IMG/VR virus record: IMGVR_UViG_3300049826_000034
Span: 1-30,042 of that record
Source of the DNA: a virus
Strand: one strand, 5' to 3'
DNA length: 30,042 bases
Part shown: positions 23,046 through 30,023 of the stretch, piece after piece
How positions within the stretch are numbered: the first letter of the stretch is position 1
Layout of the letters: the number at the start of each line of letters is the position of its first letter
Notes under the pieces: generated by a model
Databases searched by the model: none
What the model saw: the letters and a program-made list of their open reading frames with translations, nothing else
Told to the model about the DNA's origin: nothing
Position numbers and translations under genes: made by a program

Positions 23046-24317
23046 TTAGCGGGCTTCCAGGAGTACGAAACCTGACATCTGGTGCGAACCAAACTCAGTC
23101 GTAACCGGCGACAGGAACGGACACTTACCGTCCACGCGGAGCGAGAAACGGAAAGAGGTGAGTTCTTTGTCGAAGTTCAAGTGGATCGACGAAGCCGACT
23201 TAACGCCAACTGCCTTCTCGATCATGTAGTAGTACTTGAGGTTTGCGAAGATGATATCGCCGAGGTCTCCAAGGGCGGGCATACCGCTCATCATCGGATA
23301 CACGGGGCGGCCCATCAACAAGCCATAGGGCGACTGGTTCATCTGGCTGCCGGGAGCCAAGTAGATGAAGTTTCCGACGTCGTCCTTCATCATGTACAGT
23401 TCCGCTTCACATGCAGCGTTCATGTACCAGGCGCCACCGGCACGAGCGTCCGGAATCATGCGGCTATACATCTTGATGATGTTACGTGCCACGATGCTGT
23501 CAGCAGCTTGACCCGACTCTTTCGATACCGTGGTAGCGAAGGGCGAGTTGATGATACCTTGGGGCTTGCCAGCACCGTTACCGCTGATGATTGCACTGTT
23601 CAACTTGTGCATGATGGCAGCAGGAGCCGACGTCTTGATGTAGCTCTCAAGAGCAGTTGCGTCATCAAGCAACTCGTCAGTGGCCGTAACCAATGCAGCG
23701 AGTTTCTGGAGGCGCCACGACGCCTGGGTGAAGGATGCCTTGCTCTGAGTGATGGTCGCGCCTTCAGCGGTCCAGTAGGCCTGGATACCCTGGTTCCAGG
23801 GCTGGGTCTCGTCCAACGTCAAGGTAAGGGCGTTGCCGCTGACCTTGTAGCTAGTCGTACCGGCCATGAGGGACTCGTTCGACTCAAGCTTCTTGACGAT
23901 AGCTTGGCTGATTTCCTCGGGCACCAAGAAGCCGCCGTCTTCGCCAGACTTCTCATAGGCCACGTTCTGGAAACGCTTGTCGATGTCGCCATGCGTTCCG
24001 GCGCGTTTAACGGCCATCAAGAAATCGCCGCTTGAGCTAAAGCCGCCGAAGCGGTCAGTGGCGCGGTTGGCGCCGACCTCGACGCGGGTAGCTGGCTTTA
24101 CGGGCTCAGTCTTGCGACCGGCGCTAGCCGAAGCCTTGGCCTTCATGGACTCGACCTTTTCAGCGGCGTCGAGTTGCTTGGTGAGGCCTTCGAACTCAGC
24201 GTTCAAAGACTCGATTTCAGTCAACTGGGCCTCAGTGTAACCGTCGTCGCTAGCAGAGATGCCTTCCAAGGCATTCTGAATTTCCATCAGTCGTGCGCGA
24301 ATTTGTTCCGGATTCAT
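23046..24317 (-). CDS. Major capsid protein (HK97 fold)
   Basis: 423 residues. Residues 1-75 are a charged coiled coil (the delta or scaffold domain: RARLMEIQNALEGISASDDG and LTEIESLNAEFEGLTKQLDA) that the adjacent protease should remove. The mature part shows HK97 features: GEDGGFLVPEEISQAIVKKL (about 128-147), WTAEGATITQSKASFTQASW (about 182), LVTATDELLDDATALESYIK, IISGNGAGKPQGIINSP, and a final SHQMSGFVLLEAR. The order helix-scaffold, E-loop, P- and A-domain is intact. AGGGGAAT precedes the ATG. A hairpin follows the stop, in keeping with high mRNA needs. Confidence 0.93.
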   Translation of the reverse strand: MNPEQIRARLMEIQNALEGISASDDGYTEAQLTEIESLNAEFEGLTKQLDAAEKVESMKAKASASAGRKTEPVKPATRVEVGANRATDRFGGFSSSGDFLMAVKRAGTHGDIDKRFQNVAYEKSGEDGGFLVPEEISQAIVKKLESNESLMAGTTSYKVSGNALTLTLDETQPWNQGIQAYWTAEGATITQSKASFTQASWRLQKLAALVTATDELLDDATALESYIKTSAPAAIMHKLNSAIISGNGAGKPQGIINSPFATTVSKESGQAADSIVARNIIKMYSRMIPDARAGGAWYMNAACEAELYMMKDDVGNFIYLAPGSQMNQSPYGLLMGRPVYPMMSGMPALGDLGDIIFANLKYYYMIEKAVGVKSASSIHLNFDKELTSFRFSLRVDGKCPFLSPVTTEFGSHQMSGFVLLEAR

Positions 24318-24363
24318 TTTATTCCCCTACCTTTGGTGGTTTTCGTTTTTCGGTGTCTCTGCG

Positions 24364-25080
24364 CTATTTGCGAGAAATACGATCCGAAATTTTCTTTTTC
24401 AAACTGTTCAAAGCCGTATCAACTGCTGCTTTTTCCGATTTGTAGGTCTTTGGCTTTTTGTTGATCCATTTAGAATCAAGTACCGAGGCGGCAATCGGAA
24501 GCGCCTCTTCAGCCTTTTTATCTACGAAGCCCTTCTCAATGGCCTGGTCAGCGTCCATCCAGGTCTCAGCCTCAAGCATGGCCTTAATCTCGGAACGGCC
24601 CAGGCCAGTCTTTTTGGCGTAGATGGAGATCAGTTGCTCCTCAACATCCATCAAGCGGTTAACCGTGTTGTCGAGTTCCATGCGATTGCCCATGGCAAAA
24701 GTCCATGGAAGGTGAATCATGTAAAGGGCTCCGTCACCGATATAAATCTCGTCCCCAGCCAGGGCGATAATCGAGGCGATAGAAGCAGCCAGGCCGTCGA
24801 TGTGTACAATGATCTTGGCTTTGTGCTGCTTCAGTCGATTGTAGATAGTGACCCCATCAAAAACGTCACCACCGACCGAGTTTATACGTACGGTGATCTC
24901 GTTGACGGTAGAATCTAATTTCTTTAACTCAGCATCGAACTGCTTTGCAGACAACGCATCGCCCCAAAAACTCTCTCCGATAGCCGAATAAATGACGATC
25001 TCGGCTTTAGTGGCCGACTTATTCGTGATTTTAAAAGGCTGGCCCTGTTCGGGCTTACGAAAACCTAAAATTTTTGGCAT
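24364..25080 (-). CDS. ClpP-like prohead maturation protease (S14)
   Basis: 238 residues. S14 peptidase of the phage type that cleaves the capsid scaffold domain. The catalytic triad is visible: Ser100 in GLAASIASIIALAG, His123 in YMIHLPWTF and Asp175 in ETWMDADQAIEKGFVD. The oxyanion-side motif INSVGGDVFDGVTIYNRLKQ (about 66-85) is present. The C-terminal 40 residues are Lys-rich and may be an autocleaved tail. It directly precedes the capsid gene, as usual. It starts at the ATG at 25080 with GGGGAGT upstream and has its own promoter-like sequence. Confidence 0.92.
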   Translation of the reverse strand: MPKILGFRKPEQGQPFKITNKSATKAEIVIYSAIGESFWGDALSAKQFDAELKKLDSTVNEITVRINSVGGDVFDGVTIYNRLKQHKAKIIVHIDGLAASIASIIALAGDEIYIGDGALYMIHLPWTFAMGNRMELDNTVNRLMDVEEQLISIYAKKTGLGRSEIKAMLEAETWMDADQAIEKGFVDKKAEEALPIAASVLDSKWINKKPKTYKSEKAAVDTALNSLKKKISDRISRK

Positions 25081-25098
25081 GGGTACTCCCCAACGCAG

Positions 25099-25128
25099 AT
25101 AATGGTCAGGGATTTATTTCCATTTCAA
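25099..25128 (-). promoter_or_regulatory. Candidate promoter before the protease-capsid genes
   Basis: TTGAAA (25128-25123) and CATTAT (25104-25099), separated by 18 bases, fit a sigma-70-type promoter (5/6 and 4/6 matches). They lie in the 97-base gap between TerL and the protease, the largest gap in the structural block. Matches are imperfect, so this is suggestive only. Confidence 0.4.
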
Positions 25129-25165
25129 GTAAATTTTACGATGTCTGGACTAAAACCGTGTTGCA

Positions 25166-25190
25166 CCGTACCAACGGCTAGATGGTACGG
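25166..25190 (-). repeat. Inverted repeat across the TerL stop
   Basis: CCGTACC (25166-25172) and GGTACGG (25184-25190) form a seven-base stem with an 11-base loop; the TerL stop (25180-25178) is in the loop. No U-tract follows, so I do not call it a terminator. It could slow release of ribosomes or mark an mRNA 3' end. Confidence 0.45.
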
Positions 25191-26854
25191 ATGCCTCGTT
25201 CCTGATAAACCGAATCTTTTGAATCTGTCTGAAGCCACATTGCCAGGGCCATGAGTATGGCAATAATCGGGTCAATCTTTAGCCGGACGTGGGACTTGCG
25301 AGGATAGACATTTGAGTTGTGGTCTTCCTTGGCCACGACGTTGCCTAGGCACCAGCGAAGAAGTGGAGACCCGTTGTGCCGGATCTTGCCCTCTCGCATG
25401 AGTGTGTCCAGTTTCTTCATGGGCTCCGACAGGTTGGCCGTATTCATGGCGAACTTTACCATCTCGATCTTGCCTGACAACTTCTGGGCCATCTCGGTGG
25501 CGTTCCAGGAGTCAAAGGCACACTCCTGTACCCGGAAGTCTTTGGCAATCTTCTCAGCCTCCTCCCGGATAAAGTCGTAGTTGATGGCATCGCCTTTGGT
25601 CCTGATAAGGTGGCCTTTGGATATGCAGTCGTCATACAAAACATTCTTGGCCTCGTTAACAGTCCCCTCAGGAATGTAGGTCCTGTCAAAAATGTAATAG
25701 ACCCCGTCTTTACGAAATATGATCCCGATGCTCGTCAAGTCGACATGAGAGGCCAAGTCGATACCCAGGCGACATTGCTGTTTGGAGAAGTCCTCGATCT
25801 TTAGCGAGGGGTCGGCACACTCATCCCATTTGTTCTGGTCATAGAATGCATGGGCCTCTTGGATCCACATATTCATGTGCTTAATTTTTATGTTCGGCAC
25901 ATCTGCTGGAGTCACTAGCGCCTTTTCAACTTTGGCCTTGAGCGTGGCCACATCTACAGACACGCCCAGATTAGGGTTAGCCTTTATCCAAACGCTCTCA
26001 TCAGCCCAGTCGTCTTTATCCTCCAGGCAATACACAGCCGCGAAAAACTGATCGTCCTCTACTTCCCTGAGGCAAACTTTCTTGGCGTAGGCACTTTGAG
26101 AGAAGCCAACGCTGTCGATGTCCGACCCTGCGGTTGTGATACATGCCAATAAGCTGTCGGCACGTTTCGACATACCCGACGATATAACCTCAAAGGTCTC
26201 CCGCTTCATGGCATGTAATTCATCGCAGATTGCCAGAATGTCATTGAGTCCATCCATGCCGGAAGAGTCAGACGCCAGGGCTCTCATCATGGAGTTAGAT
26301 GCTGGGTGCACGAGAGTATGTGCTAGAACCTTAACGCCAGTGTGCTTCAGGTATGACGGATTTTTCCTGGCCATGAATCTGGCCGAGTCGAGAACAATCC
26401 TAGCCTGGTCCTTCTTTGTGGCTACCGTAGAAATTTGGTTCCCGGTAGGGTTGTCCAGAGCCAACTCATATAGCGCCAGCTGGGAGGACATAGTTGACTT
26501 GGCATTGCCTCGTCCAATCTCAAGGTGGGCTACCCTAAATCTCCTGTACCCATTCTCCCTAAACCTAAATCCCTGGATGCACATCCATACCCAACACTGC
26601 CATGGCTCAAACACAATGTTCTTGGACTTCCATAGGCCTATTGGGTGGGTGAATCTTTGTACCGCTCTCAAGAACTTCTCCGCCTTGTCGGCGTCAAAGA
26701 ACCACTCACAATCTTTTTCGAGGTCCCGCAAATATCTCTCACACGCTCCGATGATGTATTTGTTGGCCAGTATCCTACCAGCCACCACATCTTCGGCGTA
26801 TTTGTGCCCTCTGGACACATTGGGATATTTTTTAGGATCGAACTTTATGACCAC
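25178..26854 (-). CDS. terL: Terminase large subunit
   Basis: 558 residues. The ATPase and nuclease that packages DNA. ATPase: Walker-A-like GRGNAKST (114-121), Walker B ILAICDELH with Asp211-Glu212, coupling motif TTAG (240-243). RNase-H-like nuclease acids are visible: Asp366 in RLGIDLASHVDLTSIGI, Asp448 in CAFDSWNATEM and Asp528 in RLKIDPIIA. Family: HK97/P27-type large terminase. The start is a GTG at 26854, ten bases inside TerS, with GGAGAGGA as ribosome site. No intein or intron is visible. Confidence 0.94.
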   Translation of the reverse strand: MVIKFDPKKYPNVSRGHKYAEDVVAGRILANKYIIGACERYLRDLEKDCEWFFDADKAEKFLRAVQRFTHPIGLWKSKNIVFEPWQCWVWMCIQGFRFRENGYRRFRVAHLEIGRGNAKSTMSSQLALYELALDNPTGNQISTVATKKDQARIVLDSARFMARKNPSYLKHTGVKVLAHTLVHPASNSMMRALASDSSGMDGLNDILAICDELHAMKRETFEVISSGMSKRADSLLACITTAGSDIDSVGFSQSAYAKKVCLREVEDDQFFAAVYCLEDKDDWADESVWIKANPNLGVSVDVATLKAKVEKALVTPADVPNIKIKHMNMWIQEAHAFYDQNKWDECADPSLKIEDFSKQQCRLGIDLASHVDLTSIGIIFRKDGVYYIFDRTYIPEGTVNEAKNVLYDDCISKGHLIRTKGDAINYDFIREEAEKIAKDFRVQECAFDSWNATEMAQKLSGKIEMVKFAMNTANLSEPMKKLDTLMREGKIRHNGSPLLRWCLGNVVAKEDHNSNVYPRKSHVRLKIDPIIAILMALAMWLQTDSKDSVYQERGIRTI

Positions 26855-27396
26855 TCGTTATCCTCTCCACCGGACTCCGTGCTCTTGTCAGTGCTAAGTA
26901 ATAGGCCCAGCATCTTAGAGTAACTTCTAATCTCTGCTTGCACCCGGTTTATCTGAGTCACTTGCGGATACGGCTTAACTATTCTGCCCTGCCTTCCAAG
27001 GGCTACGTATGTGTATCCCTTCGTACGAATGAATTTAGCCAGGGCATCGTATTCTACGTAAAGGTCGCACAGAATCTCTAGCTGGTATAGATGTCCAACT
27101 TTAAAATTGTCCCGGCTTACCACCCCACGGATGAGATTGTCCCATCGTTTTCTAAACTCAGGGTTCTTCTTAGGAGAGGGGTACTTGGCCTGGATGGGGC
27201 TTAGTGGTCCCGGGTCATCCAAGTCGTCAAGCAATGGGTCTGGTCCCGTCGCATCGACAACGCTGTCCTCTACTTCCTCTGGGTCCGGTTTTTCTTTTGG
27301 CTCAATCCTAAGACTAGGATCTTGTCCTGGATAGAGTCTCTTTGACGTCCTAGGCCTTCCAACTTTTCTCTTTGGCTTAACTTCTTCATCGGTCAT
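26845..27396 (-). CDS. terS: Terminase small subunit (P27 family)
   Basis: 183 residues. The C-terminal part (EYDALAKFIRTKGYTYVALG, then RQGRIVKPYPQVTQINRVQA, and EIRSYSKMLGLLLS) matches P27-type small terminases, which recognise phage DNA and regulate TerL. The N-terminal 70 residues are Pro/Asp/Lys-rich and probably unfolded and include an AT-hook-like GRPRTSK (13-19), which could bind A/T-rich DNA. GGGAG lies seven bases before the ATG. It sits between the helicase gene and TerL. Confidence 0.82.
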   Translation of the reverse strand: MTDEEVKPKRKVGRPRTSKRLYPGQDPSLRIEPKEKPDPEEVEDSVVDATGPDPLLDDLDDPGPLSPIQAKYPSPKKNPEFRKRWDNLIRGVVSRDNFKVGHLYQLEILCDLYVEYDALAKFIRTKGYTYVALGRQGRIVKPYPQVTQINRVQAEIRSYSKMLGLLLSTDKSTESGGEDNEWS

Positions 27397-27405
27397 AGTA
27401 GCTCC

Positions 27406-28968
27406 CTACAGTAAATAGCTGTCTTCTCCAGAATCACTCTCGTCTCTTCTTTTATCATCCCTGCCCATCTTTGGTTTTTTGGATATCTCTATGACCCAGA
27501 AGTCACTCATCGTGTCCCCCTCGATCTTCTCCGTCTCAAAAACTTTTTTACCGTCCAGGTCACGATAGATATTTAAAAATGGCATGACGTGAGCAAAGTC
27601 TGGCACCACAACCCTGCTATTGTTTCCTGCTTTCCTTGGTACTTGGGCCGCAATAGTGGAGAATAAAAAACCTTTTTCTGGGTCGTGCTTAATTCTACCT
27701 CCAGGGGCAGCAGTGAGTAGGGACCTCACAACAACTTTCTGCCAGGAGAACATGCTGTCACTAGCTAGTCTCCAGAACATCGGGCCTTTATAGGCCAAGT
27801 GGGGCCACTTCTTAGAGCGGCCCCTGCGTTTTATCCACCTGGCTATCTGGGCCACGAACTCGGCGTCGAATTCCGGGGACTGCTCATCTACCTTTTTCTT
27901 GAGAGTATCTATCTCCTCATTGGTCATGCTGTGCAGTAGGTCGGTCTTACCGATGTCCAGAGGGGCGAACTTCCTAGCGTCGTAAGCTATGTAGTTATTT
28001 CTTGGGTCATTGTTGCTGATAACGAAAGAGCAGAAAATATCCGATGAGGGGGTGGAGTCCACTCCCTTTAGTTCAATGGACACCGTCTGGTTAGGAAGTT
28101 CCTTAAGACGCGGCTCTAGTTTGTGGGAGTACTCTAGCTCGTCAAACCAGTGGAGAGTGTTACCCACCAGCGCCCCGTTGAAATTGCTAGTCAGAGTTGT
28201 TAGTTTCCCGTCTACAGTGTTAGAGCGCCCGTGCAGGGCGGTCATAACGCTCTTGAGAGTATTCTTACCCACCCCAGGAGCCCCGCAAAGAACAAGAAAT
28301 GTTGCCGCCCTTCCGTACATTGAGTCGTGAAGCCAGCTGTAGAAAAAATCCCTCTCTACTGGGAGCGGGATTAGATGGTTAACAAGTTTTAGGAACAGGG
28401 CGGGCAATGTGTCCTTGGTCTTGCCCGGATATTTGGTCCATGCTGGGGGGATATAGGTGTTGAGGACTCGCTGTGTCGTACCGTCCCGGCATTTTCTCTC
28501 ACTTACTCCGGGCTCTCCTCTTGGCTGATACTCCGGGACCACATGCCTAGAAGCTATAACGGCTTCGGCTTCCGACATACCGCACACCTTGATGTAGGAG
28601 TTCCCGGTTATCGTAGTCATCTTGATATCGTCTTTGGTCAGAAAAAATGATGTGTCCTTAGAGGACAGGTCCATATTCAATTGATAGCCAGCGTATTCCA
28701 GGGGGATGACTACTTCCCTCTCTCCAGCCCATACCCCTGTATCCTTTGCATGGCCTATTAGAATTTCCTTCATAGCCCTATCGTCGTAGAGGGCATCGCC
28801 AAGTCCTGGGAACTTCTTAGCGTCCCTGCCAAGGGCTTCACGGAAGACATCTGTGAATGCCTCGGGGGTGAAATTGCCTTTAGAGGTCCGTATGGGCTTT
28901 ATCAGCTTCTCATCGTATTTTTTGATTTCAATCCGCGCCAAACTAAGCGCGTCGGCTATCTCACTCAT
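27406..28968 (-). CDS. SF3-type primase-helicase (DUF5906-like)
   Basis: 520 residues. Walker A GAPGVGKNT (229-237), Walker B WFDELE (274-279) and the SF3 sensor SNND (318-321) are clear, with a lysine-rich motif C region. Residues 1-170 are a partner domain without a visible catalytic primase motif. Related phage proteins unwind DNA at the origin or couple primase activity. The C-terminus (about 410-480) includes a possible DNA-binding winged-helix region (PEKGFLFSTIAAQVPRKAGN). It is the first gene of the packaging-head cluster: replication and packaging are in one transcript. GGGGAG lies seven bases before the ATG. Confidence 0.85.
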   Translation of the reverse strand: MSEIADALSLARIEIKKYDEKLIKPIRTSKGNFTPEAFTDVFREALGRDAKKFPGLGDALYDDRAMKEILIGHAKDTGVWAGEREVVIPLEYAGYQLNMDLSSKDTSFFLTKDDIKMTTITGNSYIKVCGMSEAEAVIASRHVVPEYQPRGEPGVSERKCRDGTTQRVLNTYIPPAWTKYPGKTKDTLPALFLKLVNHLIPLPVERDFFYSWLHDSMYGRAATFLVLCGAPGVGKNTLKSVMTALHGRSNTVDGKLTTLTSNFNGALVGNTLHWFDELEYSHKLEPRLKELPNQTVSIELKGVDSTPSSDIFCSFVISNNDPRNNYIAYDARKFAPLDIGKTDLLHSMTNEEIDTLKKKVDEQSPEFDAEFVAQIARWIKRRGRSKKWPHLAYKGPMFWRLASDSMFSWQKVVVRSLLTAAPGGRIKHDPEKGFLFSTIAAQVPRKAGNNSRVVVPDFAHVMPFLNIYRDLDGKKVFETEKIEGDTMSDFWVIEISKKPKMGRDDKRRDESDSGEDSYLL

Positions 28969-29119
28969 TTAGAATCTCCCCAAGGACCGTTGCTTGGGTT
29001 AAACAGTTAGCGATTGTAAAAGGGTTTGTAAATGTTATTGTTCGCCACAGTCCGCCAACTCCCCGGAAGTCTCCCAAGTTCAAATAGGTCGTTGCTGTCA
29101 AATTTGTCCACGCGGTCAC
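28961..29119 (-). CDS. Possible small ORF or remnant overlapping the helicase start
   Basis: An open frame of 52 residues from GTG at 29119 (no ATG). It reads TAWTNLTATTYLNLGDFRGV then GGLWRTITFTNPFTIANCLT and ends GEILNE, which looks like a genuine Thr-rich beta protein segment. Its stop overlaps the helicase ATG by eight bases. There is no good ribosome site, and a TAA lies eight codons further upstream, so it may be the 3' remnant of a longer gene. I am not sure it is expressed. Confidence 0.3.
   Translation of the reverse strand: MTAWTNLTATTYLNLGDFRGVGGLWRTITFTNPFTIANCLTQATVLGEILNE
28979..28998 (-). repeat. Hairpin over the helicase ribosome site
   Basis: CCCAAG and CTTGGG (six bases, loop of eight) sit ten bases before the helicase ATG and include part of its GGGGAG ribosome site. 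Folding in mRNA would hide the site, while translation of the small frame above would open it. This is a possible translational control element, weakly supported. Confidence 0.4.
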
Positions 29120-29201
29120 ACCGGGGGTTGGTGGACCGCTTTACAAAAAACACCGGCCCATAAAATCCGGCCACCAAAACTCTCTAAACCATAGTTACAT
29201 C

Positions 29202-29271
29202 AGAGAAAAAAAAACGAACACTGCCCCTTCCTTTCCGGGAAACAAATTTTATTATATTTTTTTTTTTCTCT
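29202..29271. repeat. A-rich/T-rich inverted repeat with nested GGGCAG pairing
   Basis: AGAGAAAAAAAAA (29202-29214) is complementary to TTTTTTTTTCTCT (29259-29271), a 13-base stem around 44 bases. CTGCCC (29221-29226) can pair with GGGCAG (29278-29283), which crosses the first stem and could make a pseudoknot. Inside are TATAAT (minus strand) and the dyad TTTCCGGGAAA (29234-29244). Confidence 0.6.
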
Positions 29272-29294
29272 AAGAATGGGCAGAACTCCACCTC

Positions 29295-29459
29295 GCCAAA
29301 TCGAATTAAAAAGCTGGAAATGCGTTATATTTGAGTACGAGCCATTTAAACCAAACCACTATGGGTGACAAAAGCGATACACTTTGCCCATACTACTATG
29401 GTTTAGGTGTATCGCTTTTGATTGTCATAGTGGTTTGGTTTAATTCTGCCAAATCGAAT
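29295..29459. repeat. 12-bp direct repeats flanking the hairpin
   Basis: GCCAAATCGAAT occurs at 29295-29306 and 29448-29459. Both copies lie outside the large hairpin, one four bases from it and the other about 39 bases away. They could be protein-binding iterons, or the target-duplication-like ends of an inserted element, though the unequal distances argue against a simple insertion. Confidence 0.7.
29346..29443. repeat. Large imperfect hairpin, 37-base arms
   Basis: Arms 29346-29382 and 29407-29443 are complementary except for one five-base internal mismatch (GGTGA facing ATTGT). The outer arm begins TTAAACCAAACCACTATG. The loop holds CCATA/TATGG, a small inner hairpin, and ACTATGGTTTAG (29395-29406), which is complementary to CTAAACCATAGT at 29184-29195. 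No U-tract follows on either strand, so it is not a standard terminator. Confidence 0.8.
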
Positions 29460-29520
29460 ATACGAGTTTAAATTGAGAATAGTTATCAATTAAAAAGAGC
29501 AAAAATGACCGTTTTTGGCC

Positions 29521-29805
29521 CTAATTTTCGTCCAAAATTATGACCAAAATTGGGTCTGGGTGGGACTTCTTCCAGGCCTTTTCACGGTTCACATCGTCCA
29601 TCGCTTTCTTGGCTATTTCTTGGTTTCTTTGCATGAAAGGATCGTCCGTATGATCGGTGAATCTGCGCTCCCCTCTTTCCGCTTTTAGGCGTGGCATATC
29701 TCTTGGAGAGATGGTCCACCAGCCATCAAAATTTGCCATATAGCTGGCACATCCAGTGCCCAAAAGTGACATCAAAACGACCGAAACTAGCCCCAGTTTT
29801 CTCAT
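29521..29805 (-). CDS. Small lipoprotein of unknown role
   Basis: 94 residues from the ATG at 29805, with GGAAGGCGGG upstream; a GTG at 29829 would add eight residues and spoil the signal peptide. MRKLGLVSVVLMSLLGTGC is a lipoprotein signal, with Cys19 as the lipidated residue; the -3 residue is Gly rather than Leu, so it is slightly off consensus. The mature part (about 75 residues) is polar with GWWTISPRDMPRLKAERG and a helical, Lys-rich end. Phage lipoproteins can block superinfection or act in lysis, but no motif decides. It stands alone, upstream of the noncoding region. Confidence 0.7.
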   Translation of the reverse strand: MRKLGLVSVVLMSLLGTGCASYMANFDGWWTISPRDMPRLKAERGERRFTDHTDDPFMQRNQEIAKKAMDDVNREKAWKKSHPDPILVIILDEN

Positions 29806-29892
29806 GTTTCCCGCCTTCCGTGACTTCACCTATCTATAGCAATCTATCGGCCACCCTTTAGAAACTCTTGAGAACTTCCGACAAGTGTATGC

Positions 29893-29913
29893 GTTTATGC
29901 AGAAGTTTATGCA
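29893..29913. repeat. Two GTTTATGCA direct repeats, 12-bp period
   Basis: GTTTATGCA occurs at 29893-29901 and 29905-29913; a related GTATGCG precedes them. Two close copies with 12-base spacing look like a regulator or initiator binding site upstream of the lipoprotein gene, about 88 bases before its ATG. Confidence 0.5.
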
Positions 29914-29937
29914 CAGCCAGTTTCCATGTATTTGCCC

Positions 29938-29980
29938 CTACCCGTAGTGTTTGAGTTCAAATCCCACACTACCCGTAGTG
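29938..29980. promoter_or_regulatory. Operator-like palindromes, two copies
   Basis: CTACCCGTAGTG occurs at 29938-29949 and 29969-29980, 31 bases apart, about three helix turns. The second copy extends to the dyad CACTAC-CC-GTAGTG. GTAGTGT (29944-29950) and ACACTAC (29966-29972) also pair with each other. This is the layout of paired operators for a dimeric repressor or activator in the region upstream of the lipoprotein gene. Confidence 0.6.
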
Positions 29981-30017
29981 GTGCCTTACTATCTCCACTA
30001 CATTCATTCTCATCTCT

Positions 30018-30023
30018 ATTATA
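30018..30023 (-). promoter_or_regulatory. Candidate -10 box (TATAAT) at the right edge
   Basis: A perfect TATAAT on the minus strand. Its -35 box would lie at or beyond the window edge, so it cannot be tested. Transcription from here would pass over the palindromes at 29938-29980, consistent with operators downstream of a promoter. Low confidence because A/T-rich sequence gives chance matches. Confidence 0.3.

Larger units (their letters stand above)
29144..29520. promoter_or_regulatory. Noncoding control region with hairpins and repeats
   Basis: No gene is visible here. The A/T-rich stretch holds a 98-base imperfect hairpin (29346-29443), two copies of GCCAAATCGAAT (29295-29306, 29448-29459), an A9/T9 hairpin (29202-29271) and a -10-like TATAAT (29256-29251, minus). 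It lies upstream of the helicase gene. A promoter and operator region, a replication origin or a structured regulatory RNA would all fit; sequence alone does not choose. Confidence 0.6.

Noticed and set aside
23082-24035. Plus-strand open frame of 317 codons opposite the capsid gene
   Set aside because: It is the complement of a clear HK97 capsid gene, has no family resemblance and reflects the codon bias of the true strand.
26118-26897. Plus-strand open frame of 259 codons opposite TerL
   Set aside because: It is antisense to conserved terminase motifs, with no ribosome site and no recognisable domain.
28980-29120. Sigma-70 promoter with a perfect TTGACA at 29101-29096 (minus strand)
   Set aside because: No -10-like hexamer lies 15-19 bases downstream; the next bases read CTTGGG.
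29346-29443. Intrinsic terminator
   Set aside because: The stem is far longer than a terminator stem and neither strand has a following U-tract.
29295-29459. Insertion sequence or MITE with target duplication
   Set aside because: The 12-bp repeats are unequal distances from the hairpin (4 and about 39 bases), there is no transposase, and the arms lack an inserted-element signature; not fully excluded.
29940-29975. tRNA 3' end, because of a GTTCAAATCC T-loop-like stretch on the plus strand
   Set aside because: The T-stem has two mismatches out of five, no matching 5' acceptor strand (GGGTAGT) lies in the preceding 100 bases, and no anticodon arm can be drawn.
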